From Priestia abyssalis (GTDB lineage: Bacteria > Bacillota > Bacilli > Bacillales > Bacillaceae_H), in contig NZ_KV917369.1 in assembly GCF_002019595.1 (NCBI RefSeq), positions 1,574,417-1,638,416 of the forward strand: a stretch of 64,000 nucleotides of DNA. Reading direction: 5' to 3'. Below are positions 41,335-50,733 of the stretch, piece after piece. Both the position numbers and the translations under genes were made by a program. The notes beneath the pieces are model-generated. The model was not told the DNA's origin. It worked only from the letters and a program-made list of their open reading frames with translations, and ran no database searches. The first letter of the stretch is position 1; every line of letters starts with the position of its first letter.

Positions 41335-43593
41335 GTGCGTCTAACAGAAAGAAACAAGCGAAGCCGGCCCGATGGTATAGGAAAGGTGACCGGTGAACTG
41401 AAATATTTAACGGATTTGTCTTTTCCCGGCATGTTATACGGAAAAATATTGAGAAGCTCTTACCCGCATGCCAACATTTTTTCCATCTGTACAGAACAGG
41501 CGAGAAAGCTTCCCGGTGTACGGGCGGTAATCACGCATAAGGATGTACCGGGCATGAACCGGTTCGGAATCGTCATTCCGGATCAGCCCGTGCTTTGTGA
41601 AGAAAAAGTACGGTATACAGGTGATGCCATTGCAGCTGTAGCCGCGGAAACGGAAGAAATAGCAGAACGGGCCTTAGAGCTGATTGAGGTTGTATATGAC
41701 CGCCTTCCCGAGATAGATGATCCGGAAAAAGCGCTTCTTCCCGATGCGCCGCAGCTTCATCCCGGAGGAAATGTATTGCATCGTTCCGGTTATCAAAAAG
41801 GGGATATGGAAGAAGGGTTTAAAAAAAGTACGGTTGTGGTGGAAGAAACGTACGAGTTGCCGCGGCAAATGCATGCTTATATGGAAACGGAGGGCGGTGT
41901 CATCGTTCCGGAAGAAGGAGGCGGTCTTACCGTTTATGCCGGAACCCAGCACGGCTATAAAGATCGTTTTCAATTAGCTCGGATCTTGGCGATGCCGGAA
42001 GCCGGTATACGTGTCGTATCAAGTCCGATGGGCGGTTCTTTCGGAGGGAAAGATGAGCTGAATATTCAGCCGTACGGGGCGTTATTGGCTCTTGTTACAG
42101 GATATCCGGTCAAAATCCACCATAGCAGGCGGGAATCCGTGAGAGCGGGGTTAAAGCGGCATCCGATGAAAATCAAAATGAAAACAGGTACAGATGCACA
42201 AGGAAACATCCTTGCGCATGACGTCCATATTATTGCAGATACGGGTGCTTATGCAACGTTAGGTCCGGCTGTATTGGATTTTGCAGTGGAGCATGCCGCG
42301 GGGCCTTATATCATTCCCCATATAAATGTCCAAGGTGTGTCCGTTTACACGAATAACGGAGTAGCCGGCGAGTTTAGGGGATTTGGAGGGAATCAAATCA
42401 CGTTTGCGCTTGAAGGGCAAATCGACCGTCTTGCGGAGAAACTTGGAATGAACCCCATTGAATTGAGAAGAAAAAACATTAGAAAGGTGAATGACCTGGG
42501 GCCTTTAGGGCAGAGGATTGCTCCGACGGACGGTGCTGCCCAAGTGTTGGAAGCGATAAGTCGTTCTCCGCTCTTAAAGAGTAATGCCCAAGATTCTGGA
42601 GGAGACTGGAAGAGGACGGGTACAGGTATTGCAATTACAATGCACGGCGGGGGCCTTGGGTTTGGACGGTTGGATAGTGCCGGCGGCCGCCTTTCTTTAA
42701 GCGGCAATGGAAAAATTGAAGCGGCATTTGGATTTGAAGAATGCGGGCAGGGACTGTTGTCTGTTATTGAACACATCGTGACAGAGGAAATCGGATGCTC
42801 TCCTAAAGACATCCGAATCGTCATTGGCGACACCGCGCTAGTGCCACCGTCCGGTTCTTCGACTGCTTCAAGAGGAACGAGCATGGTATGGCAGGCGGTC
42901 CAGCGGATGAAGGGGTCTTTTTGTCGGCAAATCCTCGTACATGCCGAACAGCTTACAGGTATACCATCCAGCCAACTCCGTCTTGGAGCAGGCGGAATTT
43001 GGAGGAACAAGGGAGATGTGGTGAGCCAGCCTTGCGTCACATATGAACAGCTAGGGAAGCAACACCCCGTTGTAGTGAATACCCATTTTCATTTCCCGAC
43101 AACCCCGGATGCCGTCAACGGCGGTCATTTCTTGTATTCGTTTGGCGCTGTGATAGTCCGTGTGGAAGTGGATCTGTTGACAGGGAAAGTGAAAGTGGTC
43201 GATATGGATCATGCGGTAGCGGCTGGACCTGTGGTCAGTCCGCTCGGCTATCTTGGCCAGATAGAAGGCGGCGGTGTAATGGCGCTGGGCTATACGTTAA
43301 TGGAAGAAGCCTTAATGAGTGAAAGTAGTTATATAACTGAAAACTTGGATTCATATCTGATTCCGAGCATTTGCGATGTTCCTTTTAAGATGGAAGTCGA
43401 GGCAATCGAAATATTATATGAAGATGACCCCTATGGACCAAGAGGAGTGGGGGAAATCGGAACGGTCGCGGTGGCTCCGGCTATTGCCAAAGCCATCCAT
43501 AATGCTGCCGGATGCTGGATTTCCCGTCTGCCTGTGTCAGCTGAAGTGATTGTAAAGGCTGTCGGGTTAAAGGAGATGAAAACATGGAGATGA
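41335..43593 (+). CDS. pucD: Xanthine dehydrogenase molybdenum-binding subunit (PucD)
   Basis: A 752-residue catalytic subunit that hydroxylates hypoxanthine and xanthine to urate. The N-terminal Ald_Xan_dh_C domain has GKVTGELKYLTDL; cofactor-binding segments are PMGGSFGGKDE, EFRGFGGNQ and GSSTASRGTSMVWQA. The base Glu lies in PRGVGEIGTVAVAPAIAKA. GTG 41335 is chosen because AAAAGGAGGGGG ends six bases before it; an in-frame extension to 41260 overlaps pucC and has no such site. Confidence 0.88.
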   Translation: MRLTERNKRSRPDGIGKVTGELKYLTDLSFPGMLYGKILRSSYPHANIFSICTEQARKLPGVRAVITHKDVPGMNRFGIVIPDQPVLCEEKVRYTGDAIAAVAAETEEIAERALELIEVVYDRLPEIDDPEKALLPDAPQLHPGGNVLHRSGYQKGDMEEGFKKSTVVVEETYELPRQMHAYMETEGGVIVPEEGGGLTVYAGTQHGYKDRFQLARILAMPEAGIRVVSSPMGGSFGGKDELNIQPYGALLALVTGYPVKIHHSRRESVRAGLKRHPMKIKMKTGTDAQGNILAHDVHIIADTGAYATLGPAVLDFAVEHAAGPYIIPHINVQGVSVYTNNGVAGEFRGFGGNQITFALEGQIDRLAEKLGMNPIELRRKNIRKVNDLGPLGQRIAPTDGAAQVLEAISRSPLLKSNAQDSGGDWKRTGTGIAITMHGGGLGFGRLDSAGGRLSLSGNGKIEAAFGFEECGQGLLSVIEHIVTEEIGCSPKDIRIVIGDTALVPPSGSSTASRGTSMVWQAVQRMKGSFCRQILVHAEQLTGIPSSQLRLGAGGIWRNKGDVVSQPCVTYEQLGKQHPVVVNTHFHFPTTPDAVNGGHFLYSFGAVIVRVEVDLLTGKVKVVDMDHAVAAGPVVSPLGYLGQIEGGGVMALGYTLMEEALMSESSYITENLDSYLIPSICDVPFKMEVEAIEILYEDDPYGPRGVGEIGTVAVAPAIAKAIHNAAGCWISRLPVSAEVIVKAVGLKEMKTWR

Positions 43594-44096
43594 AAAAAGT
43601 GGTACAAGTGCAAGTTCCCCATTCTCCAGTGAAGGAAATTTTCATTCATTTACATGTGAATGATCAGGTTGTACAAGTAAAGGTCAATCCCGCCATTCGT
43701 CTTGTTGATATTTTACGGGAAAACTTGAATTTAACAGGCACGAAGATTTCCTGCGGGATCGGCCGCTGCGGTGCTTGTTCTGTCCTGATGGACGGTAAGC
43801 TCGTGAATTCTTGTTTAACGATGGCATATCAAGCTGATGGAACTTTCATTACAACGATTGAAGGATTAGGAAAAGAAGGACTTCATTCGATTCAGAAGGC
43901 TTTTTTGGAAGAGGGGGGCTTTCAGTGCGGCTACTGCACACCGGGCATGATCATGGCGGTGAAGGCGCTAATTGATGAAACGCCGCACCCGACCGATGAA
44001 CAAATCCAAGAGGCGCTGTCAGGAAACCTTTGCCGCTGCACCGGTTACGGAGGAATCATCAGGTCGGTGAAGAGGATGATAGAAGAAAATCCATAA
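43584..44096 (+). CDS. pucE: Xanthine dehydrogenase iron-sulfur subunit (PucE)
   Basis: A 170-residue protein with two 2Fe-2S clusters. The plant-ferredoxin-type cluster uses Cys57, 62, 65 and 77 (CGIGRCGAC...C). The helical second domain uses Cys115, 118, 150 and 152 (CGYC...CRC). It carries electrons from molybdenum to FAD. It overlaps the end of pucD by ten bases and closes the operon. Confidence 0.9.
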   Translation: MEMKKVVQVQVPHSPVKEIFIHLHVNDQVVQVKVNPAIRLVDILRENLNLTGTKISCGIGRCGACSVLMDGKLVNSCLTMAYQADGTFITTIEGLGKEGLHSIQKAFLEEGGFQCGYCTPGMIMAVKALIDETPHPTDEQIQEALSGNLCRCTGYGGIIRSVKRMIEENP

Positions 44097-44116
44097 GTTT
44101 GTGTCACAAGAGGATG

Positions 44117-44165
44117 AGTCATCAAAGTCCAGTAAAATCAAGGATTTCGTGCGGGGTCCTTTTAG
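44117..44165. repeat. Nested hairpin family A, copy 4 (degenerate)
   Basis: Core AAGTCCAGTAAAATCAAGGA with TTTCGTGCGGGG after it. The outer stem is poorly preserved, unlike copies 1-3. It follows pucE by about 20 bp. Confidence 0.5.
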
Positions 44166-44190
44166 GTCACTGGCTCAAAAGGTCTTCGTA

Positions 44191-44234
44191 TAAGCGGCTG
44201 GCAAGAACCCGCAAAGGAGCTTGCCAGCCGCTTA
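44191..44234. repeat. Hairpin repeat family B, copy 2
   Basis: TAAGCGGCTGGCAAG / CTTGCCAGCCGCTTA. On the minus strand the loop is CTCCTTTGCGGGTT, nearly that of 1458-1504, while the stem differs by paired changes. Confidence 0.7.
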
Positions 44235-44237
44235 GGT

Positions 44238-44288
44238 CTATGGCTGCTCTTTGATCATGTTGAATTTTCTAAATCAATCTATAAAACA
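44238..44288 (+). repeat. Dispersed 50-bp intergenic repeat, copy 2
   Basis: Contains TTTCTAAATCAATCTATA, matching 468-517. It lies just after a family B hairpin and 85 bp before the MgtC-like gene. Confidence 0.4.
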
Positions 44289-44371
44289 TAAAAAATTTTA
44301 TCGTTATCATGGTAAACTACTATACATATATTGATTTGAAAAATAACAACATTGAGTGAGGAGAAACAAAA

Positions 44372-45049
44372 GTGAAAGAAGAATTTTTATTAAGGCTCAT
44401 CATGGCTCTTTTTCTTGGGTTGTTGATTGGAATTGACCGGCAGCTAAGAAATAAGCCGCTTGGCGTTAAAACAAGCATGGTCATTTCGGTAGCAAGTTGT
44501 TTAATCACGATCGTATCTATTGAATCGGTCGGCCAGTATTCGATACCGGGGCATACGAATATGGATCCGATGCGTCTTGCGGCACAGATTGTGAGCGGGG
44601 TTGGTTTCCTTGGTGCAGGTGTGATCTTGAGGAGAAGCAATGACGTCATTTCAGGGTTGACGACGGCTTCCATGGTGTGGGCAGCCTCAGGTCTCGGAAT
44701 TGCGGTCGGGGCCGGTTTTTATTTAGAAGCGATTGCTGCCATGGCACTCATTATCCTAGCCGTTAGTATATTTCCGTACTTCATTAAGATAATGGGCCCA
44801 CGATCCTTGAGGCAAAGGGATTTATCCATAAAAATAGTAGTGGAGGAAAATCAAGAATTAAATCAAATTTTCAAAGAAATTAAGCAGTTAAATATGAAAG
44901 TAAAGCGGGTCAAAATCAAAGATGTGGAAAGTGGCCGACAACAGCTGGAAATGGTCATACTTGCTTCTGAAAAGCTATATACAACCGATATTTATATGTC
45001 TTTGAAAAAATTCAAACAAATCGTTTCAGTGGAAGTCGAAAGCAGGTAG
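44372..45049 (+). CDS. MgtC/SapB-family membrane protein
   Basis: A 225-residue protein with four to five membrane spans in the first ~150 residues. The MgtC signature is GLLIGIDRQLRNKPLGVKT and IVSGVGFLGAGVILR, then GLTTASMVWAASGLGIAVG. A C-terminal ACT-like cytoplasmic domain of about 70 residues follows. MgtC proteins affect survival at low Mg2+ and ATP synthase activity in pathogens; the role in Bacillus is unclear. Start GTG 44372, behind GAGGAG. Confidence 0.8.
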   Translation: MKEEFLLRLIMALFLGLLIGIDRQLRNKPLGVKTSMVISVASCLITIVSIESVGQYSIPGHTNMDPMRLAAQIVSGVGFLGAGVILRRSNDVISGLTTASMVWAASGLGIAVGAGFYLEAIAAMALIILAVSIFPYFIKIMGPRSLRQRDLSIKIVVEENQELNQIFKEIKQLNMKVKRVKIKDVESGRQQLEMVILASEKLYTTDIYMSLKKFKQIVSVEVESR

Positions 45050-45176
45050 CGGCCGTCTGCTTTTCACCTTGTCGTCATGCTTTCCTTTGTTTGAATCTAG
45101 GATGTTTCCAATCTTTCTCTTCTGTTAAAATGAAAACAATAGAAGGGATATTTTAGAAACTGGCCGAGGTTGATAA

Positions 45177-45214
45177 AACAGGATTTTCTTTTAGTTATGA
45201 CTAGAAAACCCTGC
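45177..45214 (-). terminator. Terminator of the YuzC-like gene
   Basis: AGGATTTTCTTTTAGT pairs imperfectly with ACTAGAAAACCCT around TATG. It sits just beyond the stop at 45221. Confidence 0.55.
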
Positions 45215-45220
45215 TTATCT

Positions 45221-45670
45221 TTACATCCACCGCAGCGCAATGGTTAAATGACAGCATTCCGTGCCGCCGACCTTTGAAGATAGTTTAAGGGTGATTCCAT
45301 CAGGGTTGAATGAAGTCTTAACCTTCGATTTAATACCCGTTGATTTGATCAATTTGTCAACTTCTTTTGTGTTGGATTGCTGTGCTGCTGTCATGATTTT
45401 GGAATCGAATTCCTTGGATTCTGCAAGCTTATTTAAAAGAATGCTTGCCTCTTTCATGAGTGCCTGCATGGTAATGGCTGATTGGTTAAATAAGGTCGGA
45501 TCTACTTGCATATATGGTCTTAAAGAGTTTGGATAAGCCAAGGTTGATGAACGATAAGGTGTGTCCGGTACGGACATCATCGGCTGGACGGCTTCGCTGT
45601 ATGGCAAATAATAAGGGCAAGACCAAGACAATGATTGAGGCTGTACATAGGAATATGGATAGATGAACAT
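45221..45670 (-). CDS. YuzC-like protein of spore-formers
   Basis: About 149 residues. A Tyr/Pro/Ser-rich N-terminal half (FIYPYSYVQPQS, YYLPYSEAVQP) is followed by a conserved helical region, LFNQSAITMQALMKEASILLNK..., with KLIKSTGIKSKV, FNPDGITLKL and CCHLTIALRW near the end. The last segment resembles B. subtilis YuzC and related Bacillus proteins of unknown function. Two ATG starts are possible, 45670 (behind AGGAGGG) and 45697 (behind AAGGAG). No membrane segment is seen. Confidence 0.55.
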   Translation of the reverse strand: MFIYPYSYVQPQSLSWSCPYYLPYSEAVQPMMSVPDTPYRSSTLAYPNSLRPYMQVDPTLFNQSAITMQALMKEASILLNKLAESKEFDSKIMTAAQQSNTKEVDKLIKSTGIKSKVKTSFNPDGITLKLSSKVGGTECCHLTIALRWM

Positions 45671-45901
45671 GATGAAACAAATCCCTCCTGTTTGCATAAA
45701 ACTCCTTACAATATACGGGCAAAGGCTTGGAGATGTGCATTATGGATGCAGGGAGAGTTTCTCACAAATCTTTGACAAATAACAAAAGCGATTTTAACTG
45801 AAAAATATTCTTATTGAATTAATGAATTGAATATGATAAAAATAATGAAGATAACAATTGTTAAAATTCAGATTACCAGATTCCATAAACAGAATAATAA
45901 T

Positions 45902-45994
45902 CACCACTAGGGGTGCTTGTAAAAGCTGAGAGAGGCTGTATGTGTCTTAACCCTTATCACCTGAACTAGGTAATACTAGCGTAGGGAAGAGGTG
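45902..45994 (+). ncRNA. TPP riboswitch (THI element)
   Basis: Highly conserved elements are present: ACTAGGGGTGC, GCTGAGAGAGG, AACCCTTATCACCTGAACT, AGGTAATACTAGCGTAGGGAA, given here in pieces, and a closing AGGTG. A terminator at 46061-46092 is the expression platform. High thiamine pyrophosphate stops transcription of the pyrimidine salvage operon downstream. Confidence 0.97.
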
Positions 45995-46060
45995 TTGTAA
46001 TCCAACAATGTCATCATCATCCGCTTTGTTGTTTGGCAAATGAAATCATTTGTTTTGTAC

Positions 46061-46092
46061 AACCGCTTCTTTCCAACAGAAGCGGTTTTTTT
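46061..46092 (+). terminator. Expression-platform terminator of the TPP riboswitch
   Basis: AACCGCTTCT / AGAAGCGGTT around TTCCAAC, then TTTTT. It lies 25 bp before the ylmB start. Confidence 0.9.
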
Positions 46093-46116
46093 ATTGTCAC
46101 AAAAGGAGGGATTGGG

Positions 46117-47394
46117 ATGGAAAAGCCTTTACAATTATTGATCAATCAAGTGGATGAGCGCAAAGAAGAGCTCATTGACTTATTAAAAACACTCATTTCG
46201 TTTAAAACACCCGCACCGCCTGCTCGCAATACATCTGAAGCACAACAATATGTCGCTGATTTTTTAAGAAATCTCGGGTTCGCCATTGATATGTGGGATG
46301 TTTATCCGAATGATCCGAACGTTGTCGGTGTGTTAAAAGGCACCGATTCAGAACATTACAAAAGCCTGATCGTCAATGGACATATCGACGTTGCTGAAGT
46401 AAGCGAGGATGAAGAATGGGAAGAAGATCCATTTACGCCGATCGTAAAAGACGGGGCAGTGATTGGACGCGGTGCATCGGATATGAAAGGCGGTCTCGCC
46501 GGGGCTTTATTTGGCATTCGACTTCTCCGTGAGGCGGGAATTGAATTGCCTGGTGACTTGATTTTTCAGTCCGTGATCGGAGAAGAAGTAGGGGAAGCCG
46601 GGACTTTACAATGCTGCAACCGCGGATATAAAGCCGATTTTGCGGTAGTTGTCGATACGAGTGATTTACATATTCAAGGACAAGGCGGCGTCATCACAGG
46701 ATGGATTACCGTTAAAAGCAATCAAACATTCCATGATGCCACGAGAAGAAACATGATCCATGCCGGCGGAAAGCTGTTCGGGGCAAGTGCCATCGAAAAA
46801 ATGATGAAAGTAATAGAAGGTTTGCAGGAACTAGAACGCCATTGGGCTGTTACAAAAAGCTATCCGGGATTTCTTCCAGGAACGAATACGATTAATCCGG
46901 CGGTGATTGAGGGAGGAAGGCATGCCGCCTTCATCGCGGATGAATGCCGGCTGTGGATTACGGTCCATTATTATCCGAATGAGTCGTATGAACAGGTAGC
47001 CAAAGAGATTGAAGAACATATCGGAAATGTCGCAAGGGCAGATGTTTGGCTAAAGGAAAATCCACCGACATTCGAGTGGGGAGGAACTTCGATGATTGAA
47101 GATCGAGGCGAGATTTTCCCGGCGCTGGAAGTCGATCCGAACTACCCAGGAGTGCGCTTGCTTGCAAGGTCGCATGAACAGGTCCTAGATACAAATGCAG
47201 TCATTGATGTCTCGCCAACCGTTACAGACGGAGGGTGGCTGGGAGATGCGGGCATTCCGACCGCGATTTACGGACCCGGCGATTTACATAACGCTCATGC
47301 TGTTAACGAACAAGTATCCATTGAACAGTTGGTAGATTATACGAAAGTTATGCTCACATTTATTTACGAATGGGGACATACAAAATCAAAATAA
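46117..47394 (+). CDS. ylmB: N-formyl-aminopyrimidine deformylase (YlmB), M20 family
   Basis: A 425-residue M20/ArgE-type amidohydrolase. Metal ligands are seen in VNGHIDVAEV (His, Asp), GRGASDMKGG (Asp), GEEVGEAG (Glu) and the C-terminal GPGDLHNAH (His). With a TPP riboswitch upstream and tenA-thiXYZ downstream, it fits YlmB, which removes the formyl group from N-formyl-4-amino-5-aminomethyl-2-methylpyrimidine, a breakdown product of thiamine. AAAGGAGGG precedes ATG 46117. Confidence 0.88.
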   Translation: MEKPLQLLINQVDERKEELIDLLKTLISFKTPAPPARNTSEAQQYVADFLRNLGFAIDMWDVYPNDPNVVGVLKGTDSEHYKSLIVNGHIDVAEVSEDEEWEEDPFTPIVKDGAVIGRGASDMKGGLAGALFGIRLLREAGIELPGDLIFQSVIGEEVGEAGTLQCCNRGYKADFAVVVDTSDLHIQGQGGVITGWITVKSNQTFHDATRRNMIHAGGKLFGASAIEKMMKVIEGLQELERHWAVTKSYPGFLPGTNTINPAVIEGGRHAAFIADECRLWITVHYYPNESYEQVAKEIEEHIGNVARADVWLKENPPTFEWGGTSMIEDRGEIFPALEVDPNYPGVRLLARSHEQVLDTNAVIDVSPTVTDGGWLGDAGIPTAIYGPGDLHNAHAVNEQVSIEQLVDYTKVMLTFIYEWGHTKSK

Positions 47395-47413
47395 CTCCAG
47401 GGAGTGACAATTA

Positions 47414-48088
47414 ATGAAGTTTAGTGAACGTCTATATGAAAAATTGCAGCCCATTTGGCGGAAAAATCATGCTCACCCGTTTGTAAGAGGAATAGGGGAT
47501 GGGTCTTTAGATCAAAAGAAGTTTCGTTTTTACATGATTCAAGATTATTTATATTTAATTGAATATGCCAAGCTGTTCGCCATCGGTGCAGTGAAAGCCG
47601 CTAATGTTGAGACAATGGCGAAGTTTGCGGGATTACTAGATTCTACATTAAACGAAGAAATGTCACTTCACCGCCAATATGCGAAGAAGTTTGGTATTAC
47701 GGAAGGCGAACTTGAAAATGCGAAGCCGTCTCCTACTACATTGGCCTATACACACTATATGCTTCATGTAGGTCAAAATGGCACGCTTGCCGAACTGATG
47801 GCGGCCCTGCTCCCTTGTGCGTGGAGCTATTGGGAAATTGGAAAAGAGTTGAATGAATTGCCGGGAGCGAGTGACCATGAATTTTACGGAGAATGGGTGA
47901 AAATGTACAGTTCCGAAGGGTTTGGAAATCACGCGCAATGGTGCATTAACCTTTTGGACGATTTGGCAGATGGAAAACCGGAAGAGGAGCTTGCGAAGCT
48001 GGAAGACATTTTCTTGAACACTACCCGATTTGAATATATGTTTTGGGACATGTCTTATAACGAGGCGATGTGGCCGATCGATGAGTAA
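47414..48088 (+). CDS. tenA: Aminopyrimidine aminohydrolase / thiaminase II (TenA)
   Basis: A 224-residue helical protein that hydrolyses aminomethylpyrimidine to HMP. The catalytic Cys135 lies in LLPCAWSYWEIG, exactly where the B. subtilis enzyme has it. FYMIQDYLYL and the C-terminal FEYMFWDMSYNEAMW are family signatures. CAGGGAGTGA stands before ATG 47414. It overlaps thiZ by eight bases. Confidence 0.93.
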   Translation: MKFSERLYEKLQPIWRKNHAHPFVRGIGDGSLDQKKFRFYMIQDYLYLIEYAKLFAIGAVKAANVETMAKFAGLLDSTLNEEMSLHRQYAKKFGITEGELENAKPSPTTLAYTHYMLHVGQNGTLAELMAALLPCAWSYWEIGKELNELPGASDHEFYGEWVKMYSSEGFGNHAQWCINLLDDLADGKPEEELAKLEDIFLNTTRFEYMFWDMSYNEAMWPIDE

Positions 48089-48857
48089 GAGCGTCTTAGA
48101 GTTTAAAGAGGTGACCTTCCACTATAAAGAGGGAAAAAAGGAGCGGATTGTTCACATTTTAGACTCGTTCAATTTACGAGTTGCTGATGGCGAGTTAATT
48201 AGCATTGTCGGGCCGAGCGGATCTGGAAAGAGTACTCTTTTTCGGCTGATCACGGGCCTTGAGCACCCTTCTTCGGGAGAAATCTGCATTGACGGTGAGG
48301 TTTGCCATAACCGTTCCGGTCGCGTTGGCTATATGCCGCAGCAAGACTTGCTTATGCCGTGGCGGTCCATTGTCGAAAATGCAGCTTTGCCTCTCGAGCT
48401 ACAAGGGATAAAGAAAGCCAAAGCGCATAAACAGGTGCTCGATTTGTTAGAGGAGTTTGGATTAAAAGGGTTCGAACATCGCTATCCCGCTGATTTATCA
48501 GGCGGAATGAGACAGCGTGTGTCATTTTTGCGAACGGTATTGAGCGGGTCCAACGTCTTGCTTTTAGATGAACCGTTCAGTGCCCTTGATGCGATTACGA
48601 AGCTATCAATGCAAGAATGGCTGCTGGATCAATGGGAAAAACGGAAAAAAACGATTTTGTTTATTACTCATGATGTGAATGAAGCGTTGTTTTTGTCAGA
48701 CCGCATTTTCGTTTTGACAAACACGCCGGTACAAGCGCTTGAGGAGGTAAAGGTTCCGCTTGGCAGGCCAAGGAGCCTCCGGGATTTAAATGATCCGGCC
48801 ATTCTCAGGCTAAAGGACGAGCTGATTGATCAGCTGCGATGGAAGGTGAAGATATGA
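48081..48857 (+). CDS. thiZ: Formyl-aminopyrimidine ABC transporter, ATPase (ThiZ)
   Basis: A 258-residue ABC ATPase. Walker A GPSGSGKST (residues 44-52), Q-loop YMPQQDLLMPW, signature LSGGMRQR and Walker B LLLDEPFSALDA are all intact. The protein is of the nitrate/taurine/ThiZ subgroup. ATG 48081 overlaps the end of tenA. It overlaps thiX by ATGA. Confidence 0.88.
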   Translation: MSKSVLEFKEVTFHYKEGKKERIVHILDSFNLRVADGELISIVGPSGSGKSTLFRLITGLEHPSSGEICIDGEVCHNRSGRVGYMPQQDLLMPWRSIVENAALPLELQGIKKAKAHKQVLDLLEEFGLKGFEHRYPADLSGGMRQRVSFLRTVLSGSNVLLLDEPFSALDAITKLSMQEWLLDQWEKRKKTILFITHDVNEALFLSDRIFVLTNTPVQALEEVKVPLGRPRSLRDLNDPAILRLKDELIDQLRWKVKI

Positions 48858-49606
48858 AACAATGGAAAGACTACCTCTTCTCATCCATGCTGATCATTGC
48901 TTTTCTAATAATATGGGAGATTGCGGCAAGGACGATCAATATGGCGTTCATTTTGCCTTCGCCAGTTGGCATCATGGAAAAGCTTTGGGAGTTAAAGGAT
49001 GTTTTGTTTTTTGAACATCTCCCGGCAACGCTATCGATCATTATCATCGGTCTTGTTATTTCCATTATATTAGGTGTTGGTCTGGCAGTTTGGATGAATA
49101 TGAGCAAAGTCGCGGAACGAGCCTTTTATCCGATTCTTATCTCTTCTCAAATGATTCCCATTATTGCCCTTGCTCCAATTTTTGTTTTATGGTTCGGATA
49201 CACCATTTGGAGCAAGGTAGTGGTGACAGTATTGATTACCTTTTTTCCGATTACCGTCAGCACGTTTGACGGGCTCCGTTCAAGCAGCAAAGAGTTAAAA
49301 GAACTGCTTTTAACGATGGGGGCCAGTAAAAAGGATATTTTCTTCAAATTGAATGTCCCTTCTGCCTTACCATATTTTTATTCGGGCCTGAAGGTAGCTG
49401 TAACGTTAAGTGTCATCGGTGCCGCTATTGGAGAATGGCTCGGGGCTCAAGCAGGGTTAGGCTACTTTAGCCGCCGAATGATGACGCAGTTCGATGGAGC
49501 GGGTGTGTTCGCACCGATCGTTCTTTTATCGGCTGTTGGAATATTATTATTTTTACTTGCTATATGGTTTGAAAAGAAATCATTAAAATGGAGGAAAACA
49601 GAATGA
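48854..49606 (+). CDS. thiX: Formyl-aminopyrimidine ABC transporter, permease (ThiX)
   Basis: A 250-residue permease with six membrane spans. The EAA-type loop is GASKKDIFFKLNVPSALPYF. Coupled by ATGA overlaps to thiZ and thiY. Confidence 0.88.
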   Translation: MKQWKDYLFSSMLIIAFLIIWEIAARTINMAFILPSPVGIMEKLWELKDVLFFEHLPATLSIIIIGLVISIILGVGLAVWMNMSKVAERAFYPILISSQMIPIIALAPIFVLWFGYTIWSKVVVTVLITFFPITVSTFDGLRSSSKELKELLLTMGASKKDIFFKLNVPSALPYFYSGLKVAVTLSVIGAAIGEWLGAQAGLGYFSRRMMTQFDGAGVFAPIVLLSAVGILLFLLAIWFEKKSLKWRKTE

Positions 49607-50634
49607 AAAAGTGGTTATCACTTAGTATAAGCGTATTGTTAATTATGATGCTTGCCGCATGCGGGGGGGATAAAACAAGCCAAGAGTCCGCATCTGAAGG
49701 CGAAACGAAAAAAACGGATGGAAAAGAGCTTGCTGAAGTGGATGTGATGCTCGACTGGTATCCAAATGCTGTTCATAGCTTTTTGTATGTAGCACAAGAA
49801 AAAGGTTTTTTTGAGGAGGAAGGCGTGAAAGTAAACATCCAGTTTCCTGCCAATCCGACCGATCCGTTGAATTTAGCGGCTGCCGGGAAGATTACATTAG
49901 GATTTTACTACCAGCCGGATGTCGTGATGGCTCGTGCCAATGAAAATGTTCCGGTCAAATCAGTTGGAGCGATTGTTCGTTCACCGTTAAATCATGTCGT
50001 GTTCCTAAAAGACAGCCCGATTCAAAGACCGAAAGATTTGGAAGGCAAAACGGTTGGATACCCTGGAATTCCATTGAATGAATCGCTCTTGAAAACGATG
50101 GTAGAACATGATGGGGGAAATCCGGATAAAGTGGATATGGTCGATGTTGGCTTCGAGTTAGGCTCATCCGTTGTAAGCGAAAAGGCAGATGCGGTTGTCG
50201 GAGCTTATATTAACCATGAAGTGCCGGTATTGAAGCATAAAGGCTATGAAACGCGCTATTTCAATCCAACCGACTATGGTGTTCCTAATTACTATGAATT
50301 AGTAGCTGTCACGAGCGATCAAACATGGGAAGAAGAACAAGAAGCGATTAAAGCATTCTGGCGCGGTGCAGCAAAAGGCTTTGAATTTATGGAAAAACAG
50401 CCGGACGAGGCCCTTCAAATTCTTTTAAGCAATCAAGATAAAGCTAACTTTCCTCTAGTGGAAGAAGTGGAAAAGCAAAGCTTGGAAATTCTATTGCCGA
50501 AAATGAAATCGGAGGAAGGCTTCGGCAGCCAAAGTGAAGAATCATGGAAAGAGACGAGCGGATGGCTGAAAAAATCAGGATTGATTGAAAAAGAACCGGC
50601 TGCGGATGAGCTGTTTGTTGATATTACGGAGTAA
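49603..50634 (+). CDS. thiY: Formyl-aminopyrimidine-binding lipoprotein (ThiY)
   Basis: A 343-residue NMT1/THI5-like periplasmic-type binding protein, tethered as a lipoprotein (lipobox LAAC, Cys20). The start of the mature fold reads VDVMLDWYPNAVHSFLYVA, common to pyrimidine-binding ThiY. It captures the formylated aminomethylpyrimidine outside the cell. TGGAGGAAAA precedes ATG 49603, which overlaps the thiX stop. It closes the operon with a terminator 46 bp downstream. Confidence 0.88.
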   Translation: MKKWLSLSISVLLIMMLAACGGDKTSQESASEGETKKTDGKELAEVDVMLDWYPNAVHSFLYVAQEKGFFEEEGVKVNIQFPANPTDPLNLAAAGKITLGFYYQPDVVMARANENVPVKSVGAIVRSPLNHVVFLKDSPIQRPKDLEGKTVGYPGIPLNESLLKTMVEHDGGNPDKVDMVDVGFELGSSVVSEKADAVVGAYINHEVPVLKHKGYETRYFNPTDYGVPNYYELVAVTSDQTWEEEQEAIKAFWRGAAKGFEFMEKQPDEALQILLSNQDKANFPLVEEVEKQSLEILLPKMKSEEGFGSQSEESWKETSGWLKKSGLIEKEPAADELFVDITE

Positions 50635-50680
50635 AACAAACATGCACAAAGGCATTAAAGCCGGGTGATATGTATAAGGG

Positions 50681-50716
50681 GGCCGCAATGACAGTATTTG
50701 TCGTTGCGGCCTTTTT
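50681..50716 (+). terminator. Terminator of the thiamine salvage operon
   Basis: GGCCGCAATGACA / TGTCGTTGCGGCC with a GTATT loop and TTTTT tail (one mismatch). Confidence 0.85.
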
Positions 50717-50733
50717 ATAGTGGAGGATTATAA

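Noticed and set aside
42393..43040. 215-codon minus-strand frame inside pucD
   Set aside because: It lies opposite a strongly conserved molybdenum-subunit sequence; Pro/Ser-rich antisense shadow.
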